In this document: piece by piece, positions 1-11,565 of the stretch | Layout of the letters: each line of letters opens with the position of its first letter | How positions within the stretch are numbered: the stretch's first letter is position 1 | Origin: Ilex aquifolium | Lineage: Eukaryota; Streptophyta; Magnoliopsida; Aquifoliales; Aquifoliaceae | Length of the DNA: 64,000 nucleotides | Direction: 5' to 3' | Assembly: GCA_951799425.1 (NCBI GenBank) | Contig: OX637407.1 | Coordinates: forward strand, 627,501-691,500 | Notes under the pieces: generated by a model | Seen by the model: only the letters and a program-made list of their open reading frames with translations | What the model was told of the DNA's origin: nothing | Database searches by the model: none | Program-made: the position numbers and the translations under genes

Positions 1-8
1 CTTATGGA

Positions 9-701
9 TTGCTAAACAAGCTCTTCCACTACAATCTTATGCCAAGGGGTGCTGAAAAGAAGCCAAACATAGAGAAGCTGACCCTCTTGGATGCGGTCAT
101 TTCTAGGAAGGCCGTTGACTTTGCCCTTCTTATTTGGCAGGAAATGAAAAATTTTGTTGAATTGCAGAAGCCCATGATTAAACTGCCATTCGGGGACTTG
201 GTAACCCGGATGTGCATGCACAAAGTTAAGGGCTATGCGTTCGACAAGATTACCCCGCCTGAGTTTGGAGCCATTAGCAGGACCAGTAAAAAGAAAAGGA
301 AAGCAATGAGTCAAGGAAAGCGAGCCAAGAACATGGTTGCTGGTTCTGAGGCCCCCGGGGCATCTTCATCTGCTGGGCCATCTGATGCAGCACCTCCCCT
401 TTCAATCCCTCAGCGCCTCGATGCACTAGAGACTATAGTGCATGGGATCGAGGCTATTGTGCTAGGAATGGAGGCTATGATGCAAGAGCTATTTTTACAT
501 ACCTTCCCTGGGAGACCCATCCCAGAAGTGCCCACTAGACCAGCTCCGGCCACTGCACCTTCTGCTTCTGCCCCCTCTGCCCCTACAGCAGTCGAGGAGG
601 AGGAAGAGGATGATGATGAAGAAACTGAAGAATCGGGGGAGGGTGAGGAGTATAATGAAGGTGAAGAGTCCGAGGAGGATGATGGCTCTGGTGATGATTA
701 G
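9..701 (+). CDS. ORF3 (plant transposon-protein domain), C-terminal half, of E1
   Basis: This is an open frame of about 230 residues, homologous by eye to the minus-strand ORF3 of E7 (shared stretches LPRG.EK.PNIEKL.LLD, LPFG.LVTRMC and AFDK.TPPE.GAI). It is the C-terminal half of the 'putative plant transposon protein' domain found in the extra 3' ORF of Athila-group elements, sometimes called env-like. After the domain come a basic segment (about residues 93-107), a Ser/Ala/Pro-rich linker, a short helical region (about 135-165) and a strongly acidic Asp/Glu tail (about 196-230). No signal peptide or membrane segment is visible in this half, so an envelope role is not supported. The methionine at position 9 is probably not the real start, because the N-terminal half lies outside the window. 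Function is unknown. Confidence 0.75.
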   Translation: MLNKLFHYNLMPRGAEKKPNIEKLTLLDAVISRKAVDFALLIWQEMKNFVELQKPMIKLPFGDLVTRMCMHKVKGYAFDKITPPEFGAISRTSKKKRKAMSQGKRAKNMVAGSEAPGASSSAGPSDAAPPLSIPQRLDALETIVHGIEAIVLGMEAMMQELFLHTFPGRPIPEVPTRPAPATAPSASAPSAPTAVEEEEEDDDEETEESGEGEEYNEGEESEEDDGSGDD

Positions 702-1010
702 GATGATATGTAGTAGTTTATAGTTTGTATCTCTTCTTTTAGGGTTGAATTGGATGGAATGGAGTCGTAGGCTATTTTGTCTCTTTTGTTGTCCTACGTT
801 ATGTACTCCAACTTCAGAACACATTAATGAAAATACCACAATTTCGGATTCAATCTTGTCTATGTTATTTTGAAATTGCATTATGATGTATGCTTTTTAA
901 TTGATTGAATGAATGGTTAGCTAAATGGATTGGGTGTGTATTATACTTATTGTTTTGTGATTGGAAATAATCTTTTGCTAAGGGACTAGCAAAACTTAAG
1001 TTGGGTGGTG
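702..1010 (+). other. 3' UTR and polypurine tract of E1
   Basis: AT-rich sequence between the ORF3 stop and the LTR. It ends in a purine-rich tract (996-1010, core TTAAGTTGGGTGGTG) immediately before LTR start TGATTAGCAC. The phrase 'aagggactagcaaaactta' just upstream is also found, on the appropriate strand, beside the 3' LTRs of E7 and E13, marking it as the conserved plus-strand priming region of this group. Confidence 0.7.
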
Positions 1011-1264
1011 TGATTAGCACAAAACTTTGTATATTTTGATGTGCTAATCATCTCTTTTTAATTGTTTTTGAGATTTAAATGATGGGAGTTAGGTTAATTG
1101 AACTCTTAACGATGATATTTGGTGTTTGCAGTTAAATGATGCTAAACGAGACCTCTTAAGGCCTTCCCCAATCATGTGAGGCAAATGAAGATGAAAAGAC
1201 AGCTTGTGGATAGCTTAGTGGAGGAGGAAATCAGAAAATCAAGAAACCAGCCAAACCGTACCGG

Positions 1265-3161
1265 TGATGAGAGCAAAATATTGCATATTTGATGGCCTCA
1301 TTATATGCATTTTAACTCAACTTTTGCATTTAAGTACTTAGTGTTAGCCAAAGTTGTGAATAATGTTGATATTTTGATGTTGCATGTTTTGATAGCTTAA
1401 ATGATGGATTTTAGGACTTTGCAACTATGTTGGATGTGAGGTGAAGTGGTGGACTCATGAAATGAGGATTGAGAGGCTTGGAAGGTAAAGAAATCAAGAA
1501 AAATGCATTTTGGATGAAGACCTTCCGGAAGGTTTATGAAGACCTTCCGGAAGGTTTAGCCCACTGGAATTTCGTAATTTTGACACTGTACCACTGTTTT
1601 TCTAAATTTTGACCATGATCTACTTCGAATTTGAAAAAGTGCAAAACAAGAAAGTTGTAGATATGGATGTCTTTTTTATTGTGTCAAAATTTTAGATCAA
1701 TCCAACGGTTGGATCAAAATTTATTATTTTTCTACCAAAACTGGTCCAGAGCTGTCACCAGATTCCAGTAGGTTAAACCTTCCGGAAGGTTGTCATCGTT
1801 CTTCCGGAAGGTCTTGCCTAGAATGCAAAAAATAGCCTGCAACTCAACTTTGCGGCTTGGGGGTCCCACCTAATCTTCTCCCACTTGCTCCCCAACATTA
1901 TCTTACACAAGCACATGCTTCCCTTACACATTTGGAGGATTTTGGAGGCTTTGCATTGAAGAAGGCATGGGAGGGAAGTGGGCTACCATGGGGGTGTTGT
2001 CCTAGCTTGTCCAAGGCAATCAACTCAGCCCCTCTTTGGTGTAAGACCTGCACACACCTAGGGGGACCCTCCATGGACGAAATTCAAGGCTCTCACTCTC
2101 CAATATATTTTCAACATTCAACACACAAGAAAAAGGGTTGGCTACCTAAGCTTAGGATTAGATATAGAAAGCTCCAAGGGGGAAGATGATGAATAGTGCT
2201 CAAAGTGACGTTTTTGCATTTTTCTTCCACTCTTTCACTTGTAGTTTAATGTAAGAACCTTGTAAGCTTCATTTATTGTCTTTAATGTCATTCCTTTCAA
2301 GTTTATTGCAAGTTTACTTTCATGTTCTTCATTTCACCATTGTTATTTAAGTTTTCTTCATTTCAAGCTTGTATATTGGGTATTGCATATTTTTCCTTCA
2401 TAGCTTTAGATTTCTTGTTGTAAGTTAAGTTTCATGCTCCATTTCCCTTCCATGTCTATTTACATTATGCTTGTCTTTCATTTATGCATAAGTAGCTAGC
2501 TTTTAAGTTGGTTAGTCCAAGGGTGAATTCCATTTGGGGATTCCATTCCAACTCTCTTTCATTCCTTCTCTCGGTGTATGTTGGCTCGGTTTGATTGGGT
2601 TGAGGGTGGATAAATTGGTGAGTCTTTGATATTCCGTAGGCCTAGTCACGGTTTATACTTGGATACTCACCATTTTATCCCTAGCTTCCCATGAATCAAT
2701 CGTACTTCTAGGCACCATTGGAGGAAGGCTTTGAGTTGGCTTGATATTCCCATTGGAATGAACCTCTTGGATTAGCCAACACTTGCTTTCTTGCATTTTC
2801 ATTTTGAACAAAACTCAACAAAACACAAATACAAGATTTTACACTTTCTTTTCTCTTTTTGCAAAATCACTTTCACAAAACTCCCTTTCCTTCCCTGAAG
2901 AGACGACCTTGGAATACTTTTCCAAGTAAAACACCGACAACGAAAGACTCCTTGCGATTGGGGAGCACTTTTGTTCACCACACACGCATTCCATTTCATA
3001 ACATTTTGTTCATTCCATTCATTTCCATCACCATTCCATTGTTGCCTAATCTTTTGCATCATTCCGAGTGAGAGTGACACTCACCCATTCCTATAAGCCA
3101 TACACACAATTAGGGATGATGTTTAGGGGTTAGGGAATACAACACGGTTTTCATTCAATCA
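1265..3161 (+). mobile_element. E2: solo LTR (Athila type) with target duplication ACCGG
   Basis: This solo LTR is 1,897 bp, beginning TGATGAGAGC and ending CAATCA. Exact 5-bp duplications ACCGG flank it at 1260-1264 and 3162-3166. It closely resembles solo LTR E4 (same opening, same CCTTCCGGAAGG palindromes, same 'aaagttgtagat' block). The insertion lies inside a CGTACCGGTACG palindrome of the E1 LTR. The uninterrupted duplication shows a clean insertion followed by LTR-LTR recombination. Confidence 0.9.
1521..1812. repeat. CCTTCCGGAAGG palindromes in E2 LTR
   Basis: Perfect 12-bp palindromes lie at 1521-1532, 1543-1554 and 1778-1789, with a 10-bp core at 1801-1810. The first two centres are 22 bp apart. 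These are in the U3 part of the LTR, upstream of the pyrimidine-rich leader. Confidence 0.85.
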
Positions 3162-4559
3162 ACCGGTACGCGTACCAGTACGCTCAAGCCACTGGTGTTC
3201 ACCGTACCGGTACGCCTTGCTTGATTTGCCCAACTGCCCTGCAACTCATGATTGCTGATTTGAGGAACCCACCAACAGACATCCCCTGCTCCCCTGACGC
3301 ACCTACAATGCTAGTTACCCCTTTCTACACCTATGATTACAAGTTGGAGTCTTGGTGATAAATGAGGAGAGAGAAGAGAAGAAGAGCTGGTTGTGCAGAC
3401 AAACTCTGCAGCCCTTCTGTCCAGCCCAGTACTACTGCACCTCTACTGATGGAGGTCATTTTCTAGAGACTAGGGGACCTCCCCAGGCACGTTTTGGAAA
3501 GCCAAGACCATGGAATGGAGGGGCATTTAGCCGGAGGCAGATATAGATAGATATAGAGAGAGAAAGTCTGGAGAAGAAGATGAATAGTGTTCTAGAGAGA
3601 TAAATTTCAGATTTTTGCATTTTCTTCACTGCATTATCTTGTAATCTGCTGTAAGAACATTTCAAACTTCATTTCAATACCATTAATGTTGTTTTCCTTC
3701 AAGTTCATTGTTAGTTTAATGCTCTCTTAACTTTTCACCATTAATGCAACAAGGTTCATCATTTTCTTAGCTGTAAATGGGTCTTAAATGCATCCTTCTC
3801 TAATTTTTGTCTACTTGCATTTTAGCTATTCAAGAACTTCCTCTCTTGCAAAGCATTTTTCTTACATAGTCAACTTCATTACAAGCATGAGTAGCTAAAT
3901 CCTTTAGTTGGTAAAACCAAGGGGAACCTCCTCTTGGGTATGCCATGTCAACTCATTCTCCTCCTTTTCCGGAGATCAATGGTTCGGTTTGACTGGGTTG
4001 TGGGTGGATAAATTGGTGATTCTTTGATATTTCGTAGGCCTAGTAACGGTGTATGCTTAGATTCTCACCCTTAGTATCCCCAACTTCCCATAAATCAATC
4101 GTTCATTTATGCTCTATCGTAGGAGGGGTTCGAGTTGAGATGGCATTCCTATTGGAGTAACCTCTTGGCTTTACCAACATTTGTTTCTCATTTGATTTTC
4201 ATCACCATACACCACCAAACAACTTTCAACAACCAAAATATTTTACACTTTTTCTTTCACCCAAAATCACCTTCCCCTTGGTTTACTTCCTTCCCCGTGG
4301 AAACGACCTTGGAATACCACCGAGTAAAACACGACCCGCAAAAGTCTCCTTGCGCTTGGGGAGTACTTTTGTACACTTACACACGTTTTTGTGCATTCAT
4401 ACATCACATTTCCACCATTCCCATTTTCCTTTCCTCTTGCCCTTTCTTTTGACACTATCCCTAGGGAGAGTGACACTCCCCTTATCCATACATTACACAT
4501 GTTGAGGGATAGATTTTAGAGGTTAGGAAATAACAAGGTTTTTGGTCAAGCAATGCCCA

Positions 4560-4936
4560 GCTACTCTTTTCAACACTTGGTCGAGCAATGGTAATGGGAA
4601 GTGGTCTTTTCTCGTGCATAAGTTGAGTTTTCGGTAATCAATACACACTCTCCATCCGGTGATCACCCTTGTTGGAATAAGCTCGTTCTCCTCATTTGCA
4701 ACAACCGTGACTCCCGATTTCTTGGGTTCTACTTGCGTGGGGCTAACCCACTTACTATCGACAATCAAAAAAATGATGTCCACGTCAAGTAGCTTTAGCA
4801 CCTCAGCCCTCACCACATCCTTCATGATTGGATTCAACCTTCTTTGTGGTTGTCGAGACTGCTTGGAGTCTTCTTCAAGGTAGATGCGGTGTGTGCAAAT
4901 GAGGGGACTTATCCCCTTGATGTTGCAATTGTCCAA
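4560..4936 (-). pseudogene. pol: Reverse transcriptase, N-terminal part, of E3
   Basis: The minus strand encodes a typical Athila RT entry: 'GISPLICTHRIYLEEDSK', 'RRLNP.MKDVVRAEVLKLLD', 'SKWVSPTQV', then the conserved 'GWRVCIDYRKLN...KDHFPLPLLDQVL'. The same stretch is present in E16 at 60180-60554. The catalytic FMDD region is not included because E1 begins here. RT copies element RNA into DNA inside the virus-like particle. This copy is a fossil. Confidence 0.85.
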
Positions 4937-4988
4937 CCAATCGCTCCCTTGTGCCTCCTCAACACTTTCAAGAGATCCTCTTCTTGCT

Positions 4989-5815
4989 TCACCTCCAAAG
5001 TTGAGCTATCACCACCAGAAAGGTCTTGTCATCCCCAAAGTATGCATACTTGAGATTGGATGGTAATGGCTTCAACTCCAAGACAAGTTTTTGCATATCC
5101 GATGGAAAGATCTTCTTGTCTTTATGTGGGAGCTTCTCAAATGTAGGAGTCCATTTTTTTACCCCTTTCAAGCTCTCCAACTCCTCTTGATCATCAACCT
5201 CTTCCTCCCCTTCTTTCAACATGCCCAAAAGCTCCAAGTGCTCCTCCACCAAGGTATCAATCCTATTGACTTCGTGCACTTCCACATCATCCCCCGGTTG
5301 TTTATTCAAGTTAAAAACATTGAGATTCATAGTCATGTTCCCAAATGCAAGCTTCATAAGACTGTTCTTGTAATTGATCATAGCATTAGATGTGGCAAGA
5401 AAAGGTCTACCAAGTATGACAGGGATTTGGGAGCTTAGGTTTGCAACTGGGTGAGTGTCAAGCACAATAAAATCAACAAGGAAGTAAAATTTATCAACTT
5501 GGACTAAAACATCCTCACTACTCCCCTCGGTGTTCTGACACTACGATCCTCCAATTGAAGAGTGATTGGAGTTGGCTTCAACTCTTCAAGTTGGATTTGT
5601 TGATACACCGAGTATGGTAGGAGGTTGACACTTGCCCCCAAATCAAGAAGAGCTTGCTCCATCCGGAAATTCCCTATTGTGATGGCAATGGTAGGGCATC
5701 TGGGATCCTTGAACTTTGGTGGGGTGTTAGTCCTCAAGATTGAGCTCACTTGGTCGGTGAGGAATGCCTTCTTAAGCACATTTATCCTTCTCTTTACGGT
5801 ACATAAATCCTTCAA
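4989..5815 (-). pseudogene. pol: Protease region of E3 pol
   Basis: Two minus-strand frames carry the Athila aspartic-protease signature: 'ALLDLGASVNLLPYSVYQQ' with the DLGA active-site motif, and 'IPVILGRPFLATSNAMINYKN', the usual ILGRPFLAT flap region. The protease would cleave the Gag-Pol polyprotein. The same two motifs appear in E9, E13 and E16. This copy is broken and not functional as read. Confidence 0.85.
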
Positions 5816-5854
5816 AATCTTGGCACAATGTACTTACATCCCTCCCCCATGTGA

Positions 5855-6524
5855 TTAATTACGGTATAGGGCCTTATCGGGGTCCTTGTTTAAGAACTCT
5901 CCATTGCACATCATGTCAATGAATTGCCTATGGTCCGATGTGATCCCTTCATAGAAGAAACTCACCAATTGCCACGATTCAAAACCATGATGTGGAATGG
6001 ATTGTAGCAATTCCTTGTAGCGATCCCAACAGTGATAAAATTGTTCATTGGGCTTTTCCGAAAAGTTTTGAATTTGCTTTTTAAGCACGGTGGTTTTAGG
6101 CACCGGAAAAAATTTGTTTAAAAACTCGGAGAGCATTTGCGCCCAGGAGGTTATGGATCGAGGCCACAAGGAATTCAACCACGTTTTGGCTTTATCCTTA
6201 AGGGAAAAGGGAAACAATTTCAAGCGAGTTGTGTCTTCCATAGCATGGTTAGTGAGGAAGGTTGCAACTATATCCTCGAATTCCTTGATGTGTAAATAAG
6301 GATTCTCCCTTTCAATTCCGTGGAATTGAGGAAGTAGTTGCAACATTCTCGGCTTGACTAGGAATGCATGAGCTTGGACCGGTAAGAGAATGCTTGAGGG
6401 AGTGGTGCTATGTGTGGGTTGGTGATAATCCCGCATTGATCTCGCCGGAGGATCAATGGGGATATTGTTCCCTTCATTCCTAGGAGGAAAGTGCATTTTA
6501 GGGTTTGGAATTCTTGGGTCTTGC
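5855..6524 (-). pseudogene. gag: Gag (capsid region) of E3
   Basis: The minus strand encodes an Athila Gag core: 'PQFHGIERENPYLHIKEFEDIV', 'RLKLFPFSLKDKAKTWLNSL', 'FLNKFFPVPKTTVLKKQIQNF' and 'ERYKELLQSIPHHGF'-type motifs. Gag forms the particle that packages element RNA. The upstream end continues at 8064 on the other side of solo LTR E4. The first few residues of the open frame beyond 6524 come from E4 and are not Gag. The copy is broken. Confidence 0.85.
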
Positions 6525-8058
6525 TGATGAGCACAAAACATTGCATATTTAACGGCCTCATTACATGCATTTTAACTTAACTTTGCATTTAATTACTTAG
6601 AGTTAGTCAAAGTTTTTAATAAAGTGGAAATTTTGATGTTGCAGGTAATTATAGCATAAATGATGGCATTTGAAACCCTGCAACTAAGTGTGGATGAGTG
6701 GTGAAGAGATGGACACATTAAATGAGGATTAGGAGGCTTGGAAGGTGAAGAAACCAAGAAAAATGCAATTTGGATGAAAACCTTCCTGAAGGTTTGGCCA
6801 TAAACCTTCCGGAAGGTTTAGCCCATTGGTTTTCCCATTTTTGACATAGTACCTCTATTTTTCCCATTTTTGACCTTGATCCACTTCGAATCTGAAAAAG
6901 TTCAAAACATTAAAGTTGTAGATACGGATGTTCTCTGTATTGTGTCAAAATGTCAGCTCAATCAGACGATTGGATCAAAAGTTATGGCAATTTTACTAAA
7001 AATGGTCCTGAGTTGTCACCTTCCGGAAGACCTTCTGGAAGGTTTAGCATACTGGAATGAACCTTCTGGAAGGTTTGCATCAACCTTTCGGAAGGTTTTG
7101 CCCAGAATGCCCAGAAATCCTGCAACTCATGCTCCACTTGCTTAGGGGTCCCACCATTGATTCTCCCACTTGTCACCTAATATCCCTTACGCATCTACAT
7201 GCCTCCCATCACCCATGCTTGGACTTTGGAGGCAATGACATTAATGAGGATGGGAGAGAAGGGGGCTACCAGGGGAGTTGCAAGCTAAGCTATTCCTAGC
7301 CTGTCCAATGCATCAAATCACCTCCTATGGATGGGAGGCCTGCATTAATTTAAGTTCTATGTTTCATTTTCATTTCTTCTACATGTCTCTTTACATTATG
7401 CATGTCTTTCCTTTTATTATGAGTAGTTAGATTTTAAGTTGGCTAATCCAAGGGAGAATTCCCCTTGGGTGTGCTACTTCAACTCATTTTCATTCCTCGT
7501 CGTAGTGTACGTTGATTTGGTTCGACTGGGTTGAGTGTGGACGTGGTTGTGAGTCTTTGATACACCGTAGGCATTGTCACGGGGTATGCTTGGATCCTCA
7601 CCTCCATTTTAGTCCATCACTTCCCACGAATCAATCGAACATCTAGACACCATTGGAGGAAGGTCTTGAGTTGATTTAGCATTCCCATTTGAATGACCTC
7701 TTCGGATTAGCCAACACCTTTTTTCCATTGCAGTTTCATTCACAAACTTCAAATCACCAAAACTCAAACTCAAAAGATTTTTCACTTTACATTTTTTCAC
7801 AAAATCACCTTCACCACACTTGACCTTTCCTTCCCTGAGGAGACGACCTTGGAATACTTTTCCAAGTAAAACACGACACTCAAAGACTCTCTGCACTACA
7901 CACACATTTTATTCACATTTCATTCTCCACTATTTCGTTGCCCTATTTCTCACATCATTCCGAGGGAGAGTGACACTCCCCTATTCGTATAAGCCATACA
8001 TACATTGTTTGGGTTGGTGTTGAGAGATTAGGGATACAACAACGAAATAAATCAAACA
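6525..8058 (+). mobile_element. E4: solo LTR (Athila type) with target duplication CTTGC
   Basis: This solo LTR is 1,534 bp, from TGATGAGCAC to ATCAAACA, flanked by exact duplications CTTGC at 6520-6524 and 8059-8063. It is a close relative of E2. It interrupts the gag and leader of E3 in the opposite orientation. No coding sequence is seen inside. Confidence 0.92.
6781..7096. repeat. CCTTCCGGAAGG palindromes in E4 LTR
   Basis: Palindromes are at 6781-6792 (one transition) and 6805-6816 (perfect), with centres 24 bp apart. A cluster of perfect and once-changed copies follows at 7018-7096. Most imperfect copies differ at the central CpG. Confidence 0.85.
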
Positions 8059-8063
8059 CTTGC

Positions 8064-8340
8064 ACTCCTCCCCCCTTGGGACATTAGCATTAGCACTCAA
8101 ATCCTCAAAGCTATCACCGGCATCCTCGGGTGGGTCTTGGTCAATATTATGTTGGGGCCTAAGGGTCGCCTAACCAATCTATTTTGATCGTCCCGTCCCC
8201 ACATACAAAACAATATCTACAAATGAAAAGCAAGTACACAAAATTATATACAAGGAGCGACGTACCTCAGCCTGTGTTGAGAATTCACGGGACTTACCTC
8301 CGTCGTCCGAAAATCACCTTCTCAATTCAACGCTTTGTCT
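8064..8340 (-). other. 5' leader and start of gag of E3
   Basis: Sequence between the primer-binding site and the E4 insertion. It corresponds to the untranslated leader and N-terminal gag of E3. No clear open frame of its own is seen. Confidence 0.55.
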
Positions 8341-8358
8341 TCCCCGGCAACGGCGCCA
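8341..8358 (-). promoter_or_regulatory. Primer-binding site (tRNA-Asp) of E3
   Basis: On the plus strand this reads TCCCCGGCAACGGCGCCA, identical to the 3' end of plant tRNA-Asp as I know it. On the element's own strand it is the minus-strand priming site used by Athila-group elements. It lies 4 bp from the end of the 5' LTR at 8363. Confidence 0.92.
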
Positions 8359-8362
8359 AAAA

Positions 8363-9979
8363 TGCTTGATCTTTATTCCGTTCTTTATTCCGTCGACCCT
8401 AATCTCCAAACATCATCCCGTAATATGTGTATGGCTTATGTGTGTGGGTGAGTGTCACTCTCACTCGGGTTCGATGCAAGAAATGGGAAAACGGGTGTGT
8501 GAATGAAATGTGTGTGTGTGTGAACAAAAGTGCTCCCCAAGCGCAGAGAGACTTTCGAGTGTCGTGTTTTACTTGGAATTCGTATTCCAAGGTCGTCTCC
8601 TCAGGGAAGGAGGTGAATTGTTTTGAAGATGATTTTCGTAAAAAAAAAATGTAAAAATCTTTGATGTTTGAGTTTTGGTGAATTGTGTTCTTGATGAAAA
8701 TGAAATGAAAACAAGTGTTGGCTAATCCGAAGAGGTCATTCCAATGGGAATGTCAAATCAACTCAAGACCTTCCTCCAATGGTGCCTAGATGTTTGATTG
8801 ATTCGTAGGAAGCGAGGGACTAAAATAGAGGTGATGATTCAAGCATATCCTGTGACAAGTCTACGGTGTATCAAGAACTCACAACCACGTCCACACTCAA
8901 CCTAGTCAAACCAAATCATCGTACACTACGAGGAGGAATGAAAAAGAGTTGATTTAACATACCCAAGAGGAATTCTCCCTTGGATTAGCCAACTTAAAGC
9001 TTAGCTACTCATATTTAATGCAAGAACATAAATGAAATAAAAAGGCATTGTGAAGAAATGAAGATTGGAACTTAAATTAATGCAAGAAAAGATAAGCTAT
9101 GAAGTAGTGCATAGAATACCCATTTTAAAAGCTTGATATGAAGAAAACTCAATACAACAATGGTAGAATCTTAAATGTGTAACTAAAATTGCAATGCACT
9201 TGTAATAAATGACATTAAAGGTAATAAATGAAGCTTACAAACGTCTTATAGAAGATTACAAGTGAAATGGATGGAAGAAAATGCAAAAATCTAAGCTTTC
9301 TCTCTCTAAACTATGTCTTCTTCCTTGGAGCTTCTCTCTCTACGCTTGCAAATTCGTCCATGGAGGTCCCCCTAGGTGTCTGACAGCCCTTCGATCCATA
9401 GGAGGCTGATTGGATGGCATTGGGCAGGCCAGGACAGCCTACCCAGCAACTCCCAGGCTTCCTCTCATTTCTCTCCTCCTCATTAATGCTTGAGCCTTCA
9501 AAATCCAGGGCTAGGGTTGAGGAGGCATGTCTGTGTGTAAGGGGTGTCAGGGAACAAGTGGGAGACCCATAGGTGGGACCCCCATGTGGCAGAGCTTGAG
9601 TTGCAGAATCTGGCATTTTTTAGCAAAACCTACCGATAGGTCGATGGCCAAACCTACTGGTAGGTTTTACTCCAGTAGCCAAGACCTACCGGTAGTTTTA
9701 TGACAAACCTACCGGTAGGTTTTAACTTGTTTAGCTCAATTCTTGGTTCTTTCACCTTCCAAGCCATCGTAAAGCCTCCCCCTCATCTCCATTTACCTTA
9801 AGCACCATGATAGGGGCCTAACATGCACCATTTAAGCTCTTTTACCTGTAGACACGCCGAAACTCCATTAATAGCTCTAAACATTGCAATTCCTCCCATT
9901 TTTACCATAAAAGCAAGCATAAAAGAGGTGCAAATGTACACATTATATGCAATATTTCTTGCTAGTCAGATAGCGCTCA
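8363..9979 (-). repeat. 5' LTR of E3
   Basis: The LTR is about 1.62 kb. In sense orientation it begins TGAGCGCTATCTG (plus-strand end at 9979) and ends ATCAAGCA (8363). It shares the conserved R/U5 blocks with the LTRs of E1, E7 and E11 and carries CCTACCGGTAGG palindromes at 9628-9721. Confidence 0.85.
9628..9721. repeat. CCTACCGGTAGG palindromes in E3 LTR
   Basis: Four copies occur, two perfect or nearly so and two with a changed central base. Adjacent pairs have centres about 24 bp apart. Confidence 0.85.
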
Positions 9980-11549
9980 TTGTCATAGTCATATGTGAGT
10001 TTTCTTGTGTCTTGTTTACAATAATTCTGCTCACATATGGGTGTTGGGACGCGCCTCCACGGACCTGATACACATGATTTGACTTTAGAAGACTCCTTTT
10101 TGGATAGGGATTGCTCGCAAACCAACCCTAGACCTTCTAGTATATATATAGGACCTTTTTTAATGTTGTGGGGGATCTCTCTTCCCAGAATCTCCTGAAA
10201 CTTTTTTATTATTTTTTTAAGATCTTGCTCATGGCTAGTGAGTAATCCTCTTCCTATTCTCTAGTTAGGGTATGGTTTTCATGAATGTATCTTGAATATT
10301 TTATGAATGCAATTATAATTTCCTTTTACTTGAATGATTTGTCTTTTTAAATATTCTTTGATTGAATGAAAGATGTTATTAAAGTAATGTACTCTGTTAA
10401 CTTATTTGATTAATCATTAACAAGATTGAGTTCTTGTTTGATTAATACTTATAATTCCCTGCGAGTTTATAATGTTAGTTATTATATTCTTATTTTCTTT
10501 TCACTCAACCTTTGGTTTTCAAAGATATATTTTTTTGTTAGTTACACTGACATTGGAAGTTAACTGAGACAAACTTATTATAATCCATGAGTATGATATT
10601 TGACTTATATGAATGATACCTGATCCCGAAGTTAGAGAATAACCTTCTTTCATAGAAATTTCCTTTAATTCTGTTTGAATTACTAACACTCAAATCTCTT
10701 TAATCATTCTTTCTTTTTACCTTCCTAATTCCATACCAATTTCCATGAGGATCGACCTTGGTCTTACCGAGTATTACTACTTCTTGACCACTTGGACTTG
10801 GGTGCACCTTTTGGGATCAAGCAGACACCCATTCGTGGTTATTTGATCATACTTCTCCAATTAATCATATTTGAACATTGTACTCATGTTAGAGGAAGAT
10901 GTATCACTCTTAAAGTTTTTCCACCATAAGACAAAAAACTCCTTTGTTCCTCAATTTCCTAGCTTTTCTTGCATGAAGTAATAACCTCATCAAATTTCAT
11001 CTTCCCTCACACACTTCAACATATTTTAATCTTATACTTTCATAACGTTATAGGGTTTCAATACAATAACGTGTCACCGTCACCAATCGTAGAATAATGA
11101 CCAAATAACAATAACCTCAAGGACATCCCAAACTTATGCCTCATAAATAAAACTCCAAGCCTTAAAGATTCATGCTTAGGATTCCTTACTAACTAAAACA
11201 AAATATCATAAGTTTCCTAAAATAGTTCATAACAGCATGGTAGATAGCTATCATATCCATCCCAAAAAGTACATCAATTCTTCTAAGTTTGCTAAAACAC
11301 ATGAATTTGACTAAACAATCCATAACCTAACTAAGCATCAACTTACAAATTTCTTATAAGCACACAGTTTCAAGAAGATTCAATCTTATGGTTCCCTTTT
11401 TTTTTTTGCTACTATTGCACCAACTCACCCTCAACTAATAAACACTTAATTCCCAAAAGTTTCAAGCCTAGAACTACTTTCATCCAATAACTGACACTTT
11501 TAGTGGCTAATTCAAAACCTATAATTCCCATGTAAGACCTAATTCCTAA
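9980..11549. repeat. Old LTR and chromovirus debris
   Basis: There is no gene here. About 10038-10827 looks like a plus-strand gypsy LTR remnant: a TATA run (TATATATATAGG near 10141), a leader-like segment, a 'gatcgaccttggtcttaccgag' block of the type common in U5, and a terminal ATCAAGCA near 10820-10827. No target duplication was recognised. About 11215-11300 on the minus strand resembles a Tekay-type protease (FGMD.IAIYHAVMN). The rest is AT-rich with no recognisable content. Confidence 0.4.
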
Positions 11550-11561
11550 GCTCTTATACCA
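11550..11561 (-). promoter_or_regulatory. Possible initiator-Met primer-binding site
   Basis: On the minus strand this reads TGGTATAAGAGC, 11 of 12 bases like the TGGTATCAGAGC site complementary to plant initiator tRNA-Met used by Tekay-type chromoviruses. It lies just outside an LTR-like end (TGTAATGCCCC at 11566). It would imply a minus-strand element to its left, whereas the coding to its right is plus-strand, so its ownership is uncertain. Confidence 0.5.
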
Positions 11562-11565
11562 AACT

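Larger units (their letters stand above)
1..4552 (+). mobile_element. E1: 3' part of an Athila-type Ty3/gypsy element
   Basis: This is the 3' end of a plus-strand Athila-type retrotransposon that continues left of the window. Visible parts are the C-terminal half of ORF3 (9-701), a 3' untranslated stretch, a polypurine tract (996-1010) and the 3' LTR (1011-4552), which is split by solo LTR E2. The LTR end TCAAGCA at 4546-4552 abuts a minus-strand reverse transcriptase fragment, so E1 was inserted into the RT region of E3. The ORF3 part seen is open. Whether the whole element is intact cannot be judged from here. Confidence 0.85.
1011..4552 (+). repeat. 3' LTR of E1, split by solo LTR E2
   Basis: The LTR runs from TGATTAGCAC to TCAAGCA and is about 1.64 kb once the E2 insertion (1265-3161) is discounted. 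Its interior resembles the other Athila LTRs here: a block with 'gagacgaccttggaatac'-type sequence, a 'cttggggagtacttttg' block and a conserved end. It carries CGTACCGGTACG palindromes on both sides of the E2 insertion (1256-1264 joining 3162-3170, then 3171-3182 and 3203-3214). Confidence 0.8.
4553..9979 (-). mobile_element. E3: 5' half of a minus-strand Athila element
   Basis: Reading right to left, the parts are the 5' LTR (9979-8363), a tRNA-Asp primer site (8358-8341), leader and gag (split by solo LTR E4), protease region and the N-terminal part of reverse transcriptase, which meets E1 at 4553. The rest should lie left of the window on the far side of E1. The element is broken, with several interruptions in gag-pol. 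It predates both E1 and E4, which are inserted in it. Confidence 0.85.

Noticed and set aside
1857-2189. Open frame of 110 codons in E2
   Set aside because: Lies inside a solo LTR with defined ends and has no recognisable domain. The same LTR region in E4 does not keep the frame.
8341-8358. tRNA-Asp gene fragment
   Set aside because: Only the 3' 18 bases match and they sit beside an LTR end, so this is a primer-binding site. No cloverleaf is present.
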